Positions 23,401-33,945 of a stretch of DNA of 64,000 bases are shown here, piece after piece (within the stretch, counting starts at the first letter, position 1; every line of letters begins with the position of its first letter). The notes below the pieces were generated by a model, which saw nothing but the letters and a program-made list of their open reading frames with translations, was not told the origin of the DNA and searched no databases. The DNA is from Nannochloris sp. 'desiccata'. Its lineage: Eukaryota; Chlorophyta; Trebouxiophyceae; Chlorellales; Chlorellaceae. The stretch spans positions 930,001 through 994,000 of the forward strand of contig JAGTXX020000009.1 of the NCBI GenBank assembly GCA_019044685.2, written 5' to 3'. The position numbers and the translations under genes were made by a program.

Positions 23401-24531
23401 TCAGTGCCAGCGGGGACGTCTTCTAATGCAAACAGCCCAATGGCCAGTTCACCACGCACAACCCATTTTTGAGTTTCGCAATTCGGTTCACATGAATGGT
23501 TGATAAAGCGGCCAAGTCCACCACGACGAGCAGCGTCAATTACTTCCCCATTACCCACATTCATAAAATAATAATGTCGTTGGCCTGTAGCAATATAGAA
23601 CTCTTTTCTACGTGCATATTCCTCTTCTTCCAGTACTTCTCCAACGTATTCGACTATAAATTGACCTGCTTTGACGTCTTCAGCTGCGAAAAGCCCAAAA
23701 CCTTTGGCTCCAGCACGTCGAATTTCTAATTTTGCATACTCACGTTTTGAGAAACAGCGATTGGTGCACCGCTCACCACATGGGCAATACTTTGCAACAC
23801 ATTCTATATTAAGCATACGATTTAGACAGTTTTCACCGCATCCTATCGTTGTTGTGTCTGTACCCCAGATAGGTTTGCATTGACAAATCATTACTTCGTC
23901 CTCATCGAGTTGTTTCCGCTCTCGATGCATGTAAATATTTTTAGAGATGAGTTGCCAGACAGGAGGGCGTTTACGAAGTTTGCTGGCGCGGAGAGCGACT
24001 TCTTGGGTTCCAAGGCCACCATCTTCTTCAACAAGGTCTTCTTCTAGAACCTGTCGAGTTAAAATAAAAGGGAGGAATATAATTAGTTACGGCAGAAAAT
24101 TAATTGGCGGGCGGGGTTTTCTACGTAGATGAGTATTTTTCAGCATCGTAAGCACGGTTGGCTGCCAGAATCGAGCTTGTTTTGGCCGAAACAAATCACA
24201 ATCATGATATTGGACTATCAAAACACTCATATAAAAACGTACAGGCAGCTTGGTTCGCTCATCTATTTCTGTGTCGGTGAGCTCTTGCGGGACATCGCAA
24301 TTGTTGTAAATAGGGTCTGGGCTGTCCTTGCAGTGCCTGCGCTCAAGTGAGAAAACAAAAGAAAAATATATCGTGAGAATTGTGCTATTTGTACTAGAAA
24401 AAGTGAGTGAACAGAGCAGAAAATTGCATCACTTGCCATGGGGAGTTTTCATCTAAGCCATCAGCCACGGTCTGAGGAATTCGGCGCCATTTGCCGCAAC
24501 CATCACAGCATACCCATGTATCTTCTGCCAT
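20481..24531 (-). CDS. CW-AWS-SET-postSET-SRI histone H3K36 methyltransferase (Set2/ASHH2 type)
   Basis: Histone methyltransferase expected to mark H3K36 co-transcriptionally. Three minus-strand exons: 24433-24531, 24243-24341 and 20481-24050, all phase 0, 1255 residues. A CW zinc finger (about 6-52) is split over exons 1 and 2: WVCCDGCGKWRRIP, then SPDPIYNNCDVPQE. AWS Cys cluster about 124-172 (MICQCKP to CPCGERCTNR). SET about 172-296 with GKGFGL-like AGAKGFGLF, RFINHSCEPNC (250-257 for the core) and ELTFDYNFERYG; post-SET C300, C302, C307. A helical LW/TFIIS-N-like region near 700-800 is followed by about 250 Gly/Arg/Asp-rich residues. The last 95 residues (FVADVVRRRIGKYELPDHP to IKDYVRDRVRKYH) fit an SRI domain that binds phosphorylated Pol II. 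It lies upstream of the JmjC gene in tandem. Confidence 0.9.
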
Positions 24532-24893
24532 TTTAATTTAGCAGGGGCGATTTGAAGGGGGAAAATGTCAAACAGAAAATTTAATCATTGTTATAAAAGA
24601 TCTAGCAGATAGCCGTCTGTACAAAGGCTTATACGTTTTTCGACGTGTCAAGATACATATATAATGATCCAGATTATTTGCACGCTGTGCTTAAAACTTG
24701 GAAAATTTTCACATTCAAATAATTTCTGCTGTCCAACTTTTTGCCCTCATTATGGGTAAATTAATGCCAAATGAAAGCACATTTGATTTTAAAGAAATTG
24801 GTAAAACAAGAAGAACATGGGGCGATCAACGAGGACATCGGCTTTGGACTGAAATGACTTGTAATTTGTGATCTTTCGGAGCTTACCAAAAAC
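24532..24893. promoter_or_regulatory. Divergent promoter region SET gene/amino-acid transporter
   Basis: 362 bp between opposed start codons. AT-rich; no named element recognised. Confidence 0.45.
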
Positions 24894-26477
24894 ATGGCTG
24901 AAGAGGGCGAAAGCCCGTCACGTGCATTCCGATCTGCAGTTTCAACTCTAACCCTAGGAATCTTAGGCTCCAGCGTTCTCCCCTTGCCGTTCTGCTTCTC
25001 TCGCTTGGGCGTTTTCCCAGGTCTCGGCGTCGCCTTGATCGTTGCATTCGCCAATGCATACACAGGCACAGTGCTCATACGAGCAGCTGGCCACTTAAAA
25101 AAGAGAACCTATGAAGGTACCGTTGCTGCCGCCTTCCACAACAAGGCTGGCATTCGTACTGTCGCGCAGCTGGCATTGGTTCTGCTCCTCTTTGGCACCC
25201 TTGCTGGTGACGCAGCATTATTAGCAGATACTGGACAGCTGACGTTAGAGGATTTAACTAGAGGAAACGTACCTGGATGGTTGGGAGATAGCGGACGGAT
25301 CCCTATGATAGCACTGGTGTCACTTCTCGTTCTGCCTTTGTCGTTATCTCGTCGAATGAGGTCACTAGAATACGCCGCAGTAGCTGGAATTGGACTTTTA
25401 CTCGTATTAACCGCTGTTATCATCCAAGAAACAATCTCTGCTGGATTTCCAGCAATTGTCAGTGGTGAACTGCCTTTAATTAAAGTTGCTCCTGGTGCAG
25501 AAGCTCAGCTGCCTGAAGCCATGTCGGTTCTGTTCTTTGCATTTTATCTGCAGCCCATGTTGTTACCGCTACTTAGTGAGATGCCAGAGGGTAAACAAGG
25601 CCAAGATTTACTCTGCAGCGCCTTAAATGTAACCACGTTAGTCATCGCCTTTGCAGCGTACGGTATCGTTGGCATTTTTGGAGCAGCTCGATGGGGTCTC
25701 GCGACCGAAGGCGATGTTTTAGTTAATAAATGGCTTCCTGGCCGCGCTACTGGGGTACTGGATGCAGCAATGGCTGTATATCTGTCGATATCAATGGCAC
25801 CCATGGCAATTACACTGAGATTCCTACTTGATTCAGTAGTCGTCGGTAAAGGTGACCTGATTGCGTATTCGAGATCTCGAGATACATGGTTTACAATTGG
25901 AGGTATCTCAACAGCAACGAGTGTCGCTGTTATTTGGCCAGAAAAAGCCGAGAAATTGTTCTCTGTTACAGGATGTACCGGGGTCCTTCTCGTCTCGTAT
26001 GTTTTACCTGTGCTAGTACATTTTAAATTGTATTGGACAAGACGAAGACCGGAAGTCGCGTCGAGCGATCAAGAGGCATGGTTACTTGAAGATGCATCGC
26101 TTCTAGAAGCGAATCTGGGTGGTAGTGGGGTGATACGGAGGAGAGATAGTTCGGTTGCTGTCATTGGAGGTAGTGCTGATGAAGTAGAAGAAGATATAGA
26201 GCCAGGAATGGTTGATAGTGGCATCCGAGGAATAACTATAGGTGATGGTAGTCATACTGTAGAGCCTCTTCGAGCACCCTTGTTGACTCTAAGACCTGCG
26301 CCTAATGTCGTTGAAAGGCCAGGTGGTTATCCACATATACGAGAACTTAGAAAGATGGCATATTGGAAAATACCGCTTGTATTGTGTTGGCATCTGGTAC
26401 TGCCTTTGCTGGTATTGGTACTAGGCGTTGGAACCAGTCTTTCAGCGCTCGCTTTGTCATTAAAGAAATGGAATTAG
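24894..26477 (+). CDS. Amino acid/auxin permease family (SLC38-like) transporter
   Basis: Polytopic amino-acid transporter of the AAAP superfamily. Single exon, 527 residues. It opens with the family's first helix signature SAVSTLTLGILGSSVLPLPFCF, the broken helix that forms the substrate and Na+/H+ site in LeuT-fold carriers. About eleven hydrophobic segments can be counted: ten before a hydrophilic loop at about 390-490, and one after it that ends the protein. SVLFFAFYLQPMLLPLLSEMPEGK matches the helix-6 region of SLC38 proteins. The substrate and the membrane (plasma membrane or vacuole) cannot be told. The start ATG has an A-rich context (AAAACATGG). Confidence 0.85.
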   Translation: MAEEGESPSRAFRSAVSTLTLGILGSSVLPLPFCFSRLGVFPGLGVALIVAFANAYTGTVLIRAAGHLKKRTYEGTVAAAFHNKAGIRTVAQLALVLLLFGTLAGDAALLADTGQLTLEDLTRGNVPGWLGDSGRIPMIALVSLLVLPLSLSRRMRSLEYAAVAGIGLLLVLTAVIIQETISAGFPAIVSGELPLIKVAPGAEAQLPEAMSVLFFAFYLQPMLLPLLSEMPEGKQGQDLLCSALNVTTLVIAFAAYGIVGIFGAARWGLATEGDVLVNKWLPGRATGVLDAAMAVYLSISMAPMAITLRFLLDSVVVGKGDLIAYSRSRDTWFTIGGISTATSVAVIWPEKAEKLFSVTGCTGVLLVSYVLPVLVHFKLYWTRRRPEVASSDQEAWLLEDASLLEANLGGSGVIRRRDSSVAVIGGSADEVEEDIEPGMVDSGIRGITIGDGSHTVEPLRAPLLTLRPAPNVVERPGGYPHIRELRKMAYWKIPLVLCWHLVLPLLVLVLGVGTSLSALALSLKKWN

Positions 26478-26712
26478 AGAAGCCTGTGAGATTCTAAAAG
26501 CATTGTCGTTTGTACTTCTAACTGTAAAATTAGAAGTAATTCGTACTATGTGTCTACTATCGTACTAACTAATCCTATTGATATATATATTTATTAAATG
26601 GCCACAGAAACTGAAAGATCGTTCGTTGTTAATGAAATGTACTAGGGCTTTATTAAAGAAATTGTGGAATACCTACCCAAATATATTATTTATACTATTT
26701 CTTCTGAATTTT

Positions 26713-27678
26713 CTACGCCGACACAGTGGCAAACACCTCAGCCCAGGCCCGACGAGTTTGATTTTTCTCCGTAATTACCTCAACTACTTTATTACTCGCC
26801 TCAGGGGCAACTAACGCAACAACACAGCCATCAGCAACGTCAGTACGGAGGATACTACCAGGCATACGACGTGGGGGAAGGCCAAAAGCATCAGCACCAG
26901 CAGCAACGACGCCACCATCGCCTCTGCCATTTTTAATTTCGTTGAGTAAGCCCCCTGGTCTAATGATCGTATAATCAATTCCAGACCTTTGGATAGCTAA
27001 TTCACCTTGTTTTTTCCAGAATAAGACACCCCAGAATGCATTCAAGGGAAAGAAAATATCATCTACCCCAATGGAGCTTACATACACAATTTTTTTAACA
27101 CTGCCTGCTTGCTTTGCAGCGGCTATGAGATTTTCCGTGCCCTGGAAATCGACTTGGAAAGGGTGGAGAGGGTTGAAACGGTCTGTCGGTCCTGTACAAC
27201 ATATAATAGCATCAATGCCTTCTACAGCACGACGGACTGAGCCAAAATTACTAGCAACATCCCCCTCTACGATTTCAACGTCCTGGTCAATGCCGGGAAG
27301 ACGGGAGGAAGCCTTTACAGCATCACGAACGAGAGCACGGACAGTGATATTTTGAGAAGCTAATTGTTTGACGACTGCTTTACCTACGCCGCCAGTTGCT
27401 CCAGCTACGAGCACTTTCATGCCCTTATAGCGGTCGTCCGCGGGTGGGAGCAAGCCACTGATAGGGACAACTTCTCCGTCAGACGGGGTGGCATCTTCTA
27501 CAATAGCAGCTGGTGTAGAGACATTCCTCTTACTGAGCATGGGTTGAGCATGGAATTTTTCCTGGAACAGAGGGATGCTGACCACGTTTCTGTGGGGAGA
27601 AATTTTGCAAGATCCATGTCTTTGCACGTTGGCCACAGAACCAGAGACTGTGGCACACCCAGCGGTATGCATCTTCAT
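26713..27678 (-). CDS. Plastid NAD(P)-binding Rossmann protein (atypical SDR/NmrA-like)
   Basis: Member of the atypical short-chain dehydrogenase group seen in chloroplasts (Tic62, At2g34460/At2g37660-like). Single exon, 321 residues. The first 80 or so residues are Ser/Arg-rich with few acids, as in a plastid transit peptide. The Rossmann core starts KVLVAGATGGVGKAVVKQL, with the glycine motif at 93-99. Then come DAIICCTGP, KIVYVSSIGVDD and DYTIIRPGGL, typical of this group, which often lacks a classical YxxxK pair. The C-terminal VVEVITEKNQTRRAW is also characteristic. Enzyme activity is unproven in the family. It is divergent from the RecG-like gene, 266 bp between starts. Confidence 0.85.
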   Translation of the reverse strand: MKMHTAGCATVSGSVANVQRHGSCKISPHRNVVSIPLFQEKFHAQPMLSKRNVSTPAAIVEDATPSDGEVVPISGLLPPADDRYKGMKVLVAGATGGVGKAVVKQLASQNITVRALVRDAVKASSRLPGIDQDVEIVEGDVASNFGSVRRAVEGIDAIICCTGPTDRFNPLHPFQVDFQGTENLIAAAKQAGSVKKIVYVSSIGVDDIFFPLNAFWGVLFWKKQGELAIQRSGIDYTIIRPGGLLNEIKNGRGDGGVVAAGADAFGLPPRRMPGSILRTDVADGCVVALVAPEASNKVVEVITEKNQTRRAWAEVFATVSA

Positions 27679-27944
27679 TATGTCAATAGAATGCTGATGT
27701 CAAAATATATGTTTTCCCTGAAAATGCTTGGATGTGCAGCGTTTTGTGGTCGGCTGAAGTTTTCACACTTTGAAAGTTTGCTAACTACAACTAAAGCGCA
27801 CAATGCCTTTGATTGGTCATAATTCAACCTTACTATCCTAAATTATGCTTAATTAATAATGCTGTTCGCGCGGATAGGGTTTTAAGGTTTTGGATATGTT
27901 GCAGTTTTGAAATGAAGATTTCAAATAATCTGATCGAAAGGAAA
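27679..27944. promoter_or_regulatory. Divergent promoter region SDR/RecG-like helicase
   Basis: 266 bp between two opposed starts of genes whose products both carry organelle-type leaders. No element recognised. Confidence 0.4.
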
Positions 27945-30900
27945 ATGTTTGTTGGGACCTTTCTACGCCGAGGGGCTCGGATTTTCAATGTAGCTCGCAA
28001 AGTAAGTGCTGAAGCGGCTGTGATCAACCCATGTATTTCGCTCCTCCAACTTTTTTTCTTTTCCTGTTCACATCTTGCAGAAGCCGTTTGCCGTAGCCTC
28101 CTCTAGTGCCCAGCCCTCACCGCCTGCCCAACCAGCTGTAAGGATTTTGGACAAGCTACGCGCTGGTGTAGACTGGGAACGTAAACATGGATGCGGTAAT
28201 GCTGAAGGAGAACAGCGGTTTAGCTCATTTTTAGGTCAATCACTCGATGCGTTACAAGGGCAGGTTCCCGCTAGCGGAGAAGCGAGCCTTGCCCTGCTTC
28301 GTTTACAGGCTCTGTGTAAACGATATGCATGGATGAGTGTCGAAGAACGACAGTGGATGCTCCAAGATGTCATGAAAGCAATGGAAATGATTGACACTAT
28401 CGGTGATAGTCATAATACTGCGAATAATGCTGTTTCAGAGCCGGTGGCTAAAATGACGTTATCACCAAAGAAATCTGTACCTCAACCTCAACCTGCCCCT
28501 GAGAAGCAGCCAACAGTAAAAGCAGCAACCGTCGCACCGCTTCCAATAACCCCAACTGAGCCTGAGATTGAACAGCCACTGAAAATGTGGAAAATGCAGC
28601 ACACAACGTGGACTGAACAAGAAACAACAATCTTCACTCCGCCGTCTGCTGCTTCTGCAACTCGATGGGTGCCTATCGTGTTCGATCTAGAAACGACAGG
28701 TCTAAGTAAAGAGAAAGATCACCCTGTGGAAATTGCAGCTGAATCTCCACTAACTGGTCGTACATTTAGCACGCTGGTACGTCTTGCTGAAGGAATGTCA
28801 ATAACAGCAAAAGCAGAAGAAGTGACCGGAATAACAACCATGGAATGTCAAAACCCAAATTTACCTAGTTTTCCTGAAGCGTACGGTAATTTTCTTCGGT
28901 TTATAGAAGCTGAAATGGAAGCTGCAGGTCCAGGGTCGTTTCCTCTATTAGTAGGACATAACATAGAGCGATTTGATCTCCCTTTATTACTCCATACTGC
29001 AAAACGGTTTGATGTCGCCGCGCCCTTGTCGGCGAGGATACTGGACACATTGAGCGCCTCAAGAAGCCTTCTTACCGGCTCTGCAAAACCCGAAGCATTC
29101 AATTTGACTACTTTATACGGTCATTTAACTAGAAAAGAAGCGGTTATTGCGCATAGAGCTGCAGCAGATGTGAAAATGACTGTTGCAGTGTTGCACGCTT
29201 TGCTCGAGCACAGCGCAGGGATGATTGGGCCTGACGGATTTTCTAAATTTTTCAATAGAAAAACGCTACCATCTGCCTTTGATATTGGATGGATGGGACA
29301 TCTCAGTCTAGGATCTCTGTCTAAAACGAACTTTAGAGGAGGAAATACAGCGGCGGCAGTTGGAGCGGGAAAAAGAAAGAAAGCAACTCCGTTCAAATCT
29401 CGAACGGAATTCGGAGCCCTTGCTGTTGGTACTGCTACTACATTATCTACTCCAGAAGTACTACTGCAACAGCAGCACATCCCAACTAGTGCTACTGCTA
29501 CTACAGCACCCGCTAAGTCTGCGTTTGAAAATAAAAAAGAAAGCGAGAATGTCAATGTTGGTGCTGTGTCCAGTCATTCCTCGTCAACATGTAGCGAAGA
29601 TGATTTTTCTATTGAAGCCTGGTCTGCAGACGACCCTTTGGCCACCATAGAAGCACAAATGATGCGAAAATCATTAAATTACGAAAGTTCAGGTAATTTA
29701 ACTATCAGTTTTGATGAATTAACAGGGGCACATGCAAGTTGGAAGGCTCTTGCTATGGACCCGACCCTCGCCTCGACATTTCTCACTCAACCCCTTGACA
29801 AAATTAAAAGAATCTCTTCCCCTAGTACTGGCACTCCTCTAAAATTCACTCCTACAGAAGTGAACAATCTACAAGCCGCGGGGATACCTCGTCTTATTGA
29901 CGTGGTGGAAAGTTTTCCTCGTGGCTACACAGCATCCACAGCAGGACAGCTTCCTGACCCAAGTTTGCCCGTAGAGGAAGAGCAAGCTGTAAGTGTGGCT
30001 GTACGGTTGGAAGATATTAAAGTCAGTATGGGGCGTGGAGGAGAATGGGCAAACATGAATGCGATTTTAAAAGTAATAGGACCGAACGAAGCTGGGCTTA
30101 CTTTTTCTAATAACGATGGGTCAGCGGTCACCATGGACGCTCAAAATAAAGAAAATGAAGTGGTTACTAGTAGTTCATTAAATGATTTGAAGACGTATTC
30201 AGGACGTCGTGCAAAGCTTATTTATAGACAATTTCGACGTGGTCGACATGCCTTGTACGCTATCAAACACGAGGAAGCGAACTTACGGCAACAAGTGAAC
30301 GACAGCGGCAATGGTGGAATATTTGCCGTGGCTGGAAGAGTCACTCCAGCAGAGAAATTTGGGTCAGATGCATGGAATGTGAACCCAAGTTCAGTGGAAT
30401 TTATTACTTTAGATCAGTTGAAGGTATTAATGGCGGCTGGGGAGGCACATGTGAGAGTCTCCTATCCTCAAAAGGGAAAAATTCTTACCTCAGATAAGCT
30501 TGCTGAGGTGGCAGAAAAATCGCTAAAAATGCTGGAAGCCGGATCTTCTCAATGGGAGGACCCTGTACCTGAGGAAATTCGTCAGAAATATGGGTTTATG
30601 GGGTATTTAGAAGCTTTGAGAGGGATGCATCGACCTACAGGGCCAGAGCATTATGAGGCGTGCCGTCGTCGGCTTGCTTTCCAAGAATTGCTGGTTTTAC
30701 AATTAAAATTGCTCTTACAACGTGCTACATTACGTTTACCGTCTAATAAGAATGGTATTCAAGGTGTTGCGGTTACGAACCTGTCGCAAACAGAGTTGGT
30801 AAGAAGAGCGTTGCGGTTTGAGCTGACGGGGGCACAAGATCGTGCTTTGAACACGATTATTGACGGAATGACTGGGTGGCCACCTATGATGGCGTTATTA

Positions 30901-32313
30901 CAAGGTGATGTTGGCTGTGGTAAAACTGCTGTTGCATTTTTATCAGTTCTAGCAGCGACAGGTAGCGGATATCAAGCGGCAGTAATGGCTCCAACAGAAA
31001 TCCTCGCCGAACAGCACTTTGCAGTGCTAAAACGGCTCATTGAAGAGGCAAAAGCTGTTGCAGAAGCTGATCCTGATGATGTAGACGCACGGGCAGCTGC
31101 AGCAGCTTTGCCGGAGGTTGTCTTACTTACCGGCTCCACAAAAAAAGCCGAAAGAACTCGAATCCAATCTGGCCTTGAAAATGGAACTATAGAAGTTATC
31201 GTGGGCACACATGCCCTGATTTCTGAGAGCGTAGCATTCTCTAAACTTGGGCTTGCTATTATTGACGAGCAACACAAATTTGGGGTAGGACAAAGAGCAG
31301 CTCTGCTTGCAAAAGCCAGCCCATCTCCACACATTCTCTCCATGTCAGCAACACCCATCCCCCGTAGCTTGGCTCTGGTAGCCCACGGAGAGCTGAGCTT
31401 GGTAACTATTGACGAGCTCCCTCCTGGACGTATTCCTGTAGCTACACAGGTAGTGATTGACCACGACCCTGCAGAGAGAGCTCAAGTGTATGAAGCCATG
31501 CGGCGGGAGGTGGCCGCAGGTGGGCAAGTCTATATTGTATGTCCTTTAGTTGATGGGAAAAGCCCTGGAAACAGTAGCAGCAGTATAAGTAGTAGTGACG
31601 AAGATGTATCTTCTCAGGAAGAACAGCAGCGCGAAAGTGGTAGCAGCAGAGGAAGTAGTGGTGTCAATAGCGGGAGTAGCACAAGTGGCCTCAAAGCAGT
31701 GGTGCACGAAAGAGACAGATTAATCGCAGAAGGAGAAATAGAAGCATCGCAATGTGGTTTACTACACGGTCGCATGTCTTCAGAAGAAAAAGAAGCGGCT
31801 TTAGCAGCATTTGCTGCTGGCAAAACGCCTGTTTTGATATCTACCTCTGTTGTTGAGGTGGGCGTCGATGTTCCCGCTGCAAGTTTAATTATTGTAGAGC
31901 ACGCTGATCGATTTGGACTGGCACAGTTGCATCAATTACGTGGCAGAGTGGGAAGAGGGGATAGAGCCTCATCTTGTTATCTAATTACCGATAAAGCTGG
32001 AGCAGAAGCCCAGCGGTTGAGAGTCCTTGAGCGGTGCTCTTCTGGTTTTGAGGTAGCTGAAGCAGATTTCGCAATCAGAGGTGCAGGAGAGGTGATTGGA
32101 CGGAGACAGAGTGGGAGAGACGCCCTGGGAGGTTTAAAGGTATGCCAATTACCACAGGATGCGATGTTAGTTGAGACCGCAAGAGAGGCGGCAGCGGGAC
32201 TAATGGCGGCGTCGGAAGGACGACCGACAGGGTGGTCACGGGAATTGTTGGCTGCAGTTGTGGATCCATCATTGTTGGATTTAGATCTTACAGAGTTGCC
32301 AAACGTAGGATAG
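27945..32313 (+). CDS. DEDDh exonuclease-RecG helicase fusion, organelle-targeted
   Basis: Predicted organellar branch-migration helicase of the RecG family with an extra N-terminal 3'-5' exonuclease domain. Two exons, 27945-28001 and 28081-32313, phase 0, 1429 residues. Exon 1 gives a basic leader, MFVGTFLRRGARIFNVARK, typical of mitochondrial or dual targeting. The DnaQ/RNase T-like domain spans about 215-395 with all DEDDh residues: D221 and E223 (VFDLETTGLS), D318 (GHNIERFDLPLLL), H377 and D382 (HRAAADVKMT). RecG wedge/OB region about 590-850. Helicase motifs: Walker A GDVGCGKT (about 961), motif II DEQHKFG (about 1080), SMSATPIPRSLA, HGRMSSEEKEAAL, TSVVEVGVDVP and QLRGRVGRG. A Ser/Gly-rich insert interrupts the second RecA lobe near 1175-1215. 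It is one continuous frame, so the fusion is not an annotation artefact. Confidence 0.9.
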
Positions 32314-32558
32314 ATTGGTTGCAGGTCTGCGCAAAATATATAGTGATTTGTGTGTTGTAATTTTTTGAAGTATTCAATGATTGATTGGTGCTGGCCCAGC
32401 CTGAGTTTGAATGAGTGGAGGCTGAGTTGAGGATGATTTTGAGCCTGAATGAGTGGGCAGTGTAAAATTCATGCCAGATTTAAATTCAAAGGTAGATTTT
32501 ATATTAAATTAGCGTAATAGATATTCTTTAGACAGCGCATTATTTTTAAAAAGCAGAC

Positions 32559-33375
32559 ATGGCGCAGACTTATCGCATGTCTTCTCAAATCGGTTGTTTA
32601 GTCAGCGGTGTGCAACCTGCTCTTAGTGTGGTTCAAACCGTTCGAATAACTGCGAGAAAGCAGCCACTTCTTAAAGTATCCCCTGCGCCGCGGTTTCAGG
32701 GTCAGAGGTGAGACGCAACGCCGGTTGTAGCTGCCAGCACCTCTTTCTGATTCAATTCAAATTTAAAACGCACTTATTTTCTCTCTAGAATTACATTACT
32801 TTAGCTAACATTGTCATACTTGTCGCCCTACCTTCAGGTCTCTATCCGTTCAGTCTGTTGAAACCCCCTCCGCTGCAGCAACTGAACCCGGTTGGTGGAC
32901 AAAGGAGCTTCCCGACAATTTTGTGCACGTTGACTCTGTTCAAGAGCTTGTAGATGAGCTTGGAGAAGGCGCTCGATTGGACCAACTCGTCGTCGTTGAC
33001 TTTTTCGCTCCCTGGTGCAGAGCATGCAGAGCTTTATTTCCTAAATTTAAGAAACTTTGTGTTGAAAACCCCAACGTCCGATTTGTTGGTATCAATTTCG
33101 AAGAAAATAAAGGTCTTGCACGCGGTTTAGGCGTCAAGGTATTGCCATTTTTCCATTTCTATCGTGGTGCAGAAGGTCGTGTTGCTGCATTCACCGCCAG
33201 TGTTAGTAAAGTTCAGTTGTTACGAGATGCTATTGCAGACTTTTCTTCAGAACGCTGTTTCTTAGAAGATCCTCCGTTATCGCCGTTGGCTGAATTTCCT
33301 TCTGTAGTGCCTGGTGGCAGCCTTGGTAAGAAGACAGCGATGTCTTCGGAAAAAGATGCAGAACTTGTCGCGTAA
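32559..33375 (+). CDS. ACHT-like plastid thioredoxin with WCRAC active site
   Basis: Thioredoxin-fold redox protein of the plant ACHT (atypical Cys His-rich) group. Two exons, 32559-32707 and 32838-33375, joined through an AG|G arginine codon, 228 residues. The first 60 residues are basic and Ser/Thr/Gln-rich, like a plastid leader. The thioredoxin core is VVVDFFAPWCRACRALFPKF (C110 and C113 active), then FVGINFEENKGLARGLGVKVLPFFHFYRG, whose LPFFHFYRG is an ACHT hallmark with the cis-proline. The active site WCRAC differs from WCGPC and from the usual ACHT forms. ACHT proteins relay oxidation from 2-Cys peroxiredoxins (family knowledge). The C-terminal 45 residues are a Pro/Ser tail. Confidence 0.87.
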
Positions 33376-33945
33376 CTATAATGTCGGTTTTGCTCTCCCT
33401 AGTACTCTTTTTAGTTCTTCACCCTTACCGCCAAATAGAATTTTCATACTTATCTAATAGGTGCATTTTTAATTTTATTTGTTGACTTTATTACTCGGAT
33501 TTCTCCCCTATTTACTCACCGATTATAAAATTTATAAATTCATCGTTTATAAGTTTAACTGCTTTGCTTTCTTTCTTGTGCTTTCCATTCACCGCCTTGT
33601 GTAATGTACTACTGGTATCGTACGTACGTACCAGGTTTTGTTGTTCACCGAGCAACGCACTTACCCTAACGGAGGTGTGGACAATACACATCATTTTCTC
33701 TCTAATTTCTCTTATTGTAATGTTGTGTGTGGGCCAAAAGGATATTTTACAGCGCGCAATAATTTCTAGTATAAATTTTGAAAAAAAAAACGATACTTGA
33801 ATATCAAAAAGAAGTTGTTGTTTGCTGTGCACAAATTGGAAGAAATACAAAGCTTACAGACCACACATGCTAGTGTTCTTGAGTAATCTAGTTAGAAAAC
33901 ATCAAGATCCACTGCTGCCTAACCTAGTAGGTGCTCAGTAAGTGC
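33376..33945. other. Intergenic region
   Basis: AT-rich with a ten-A run near 33781. It lies between the convergent thioredoxin and rbcS genes. No gene seen. Confidence 0.45.
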
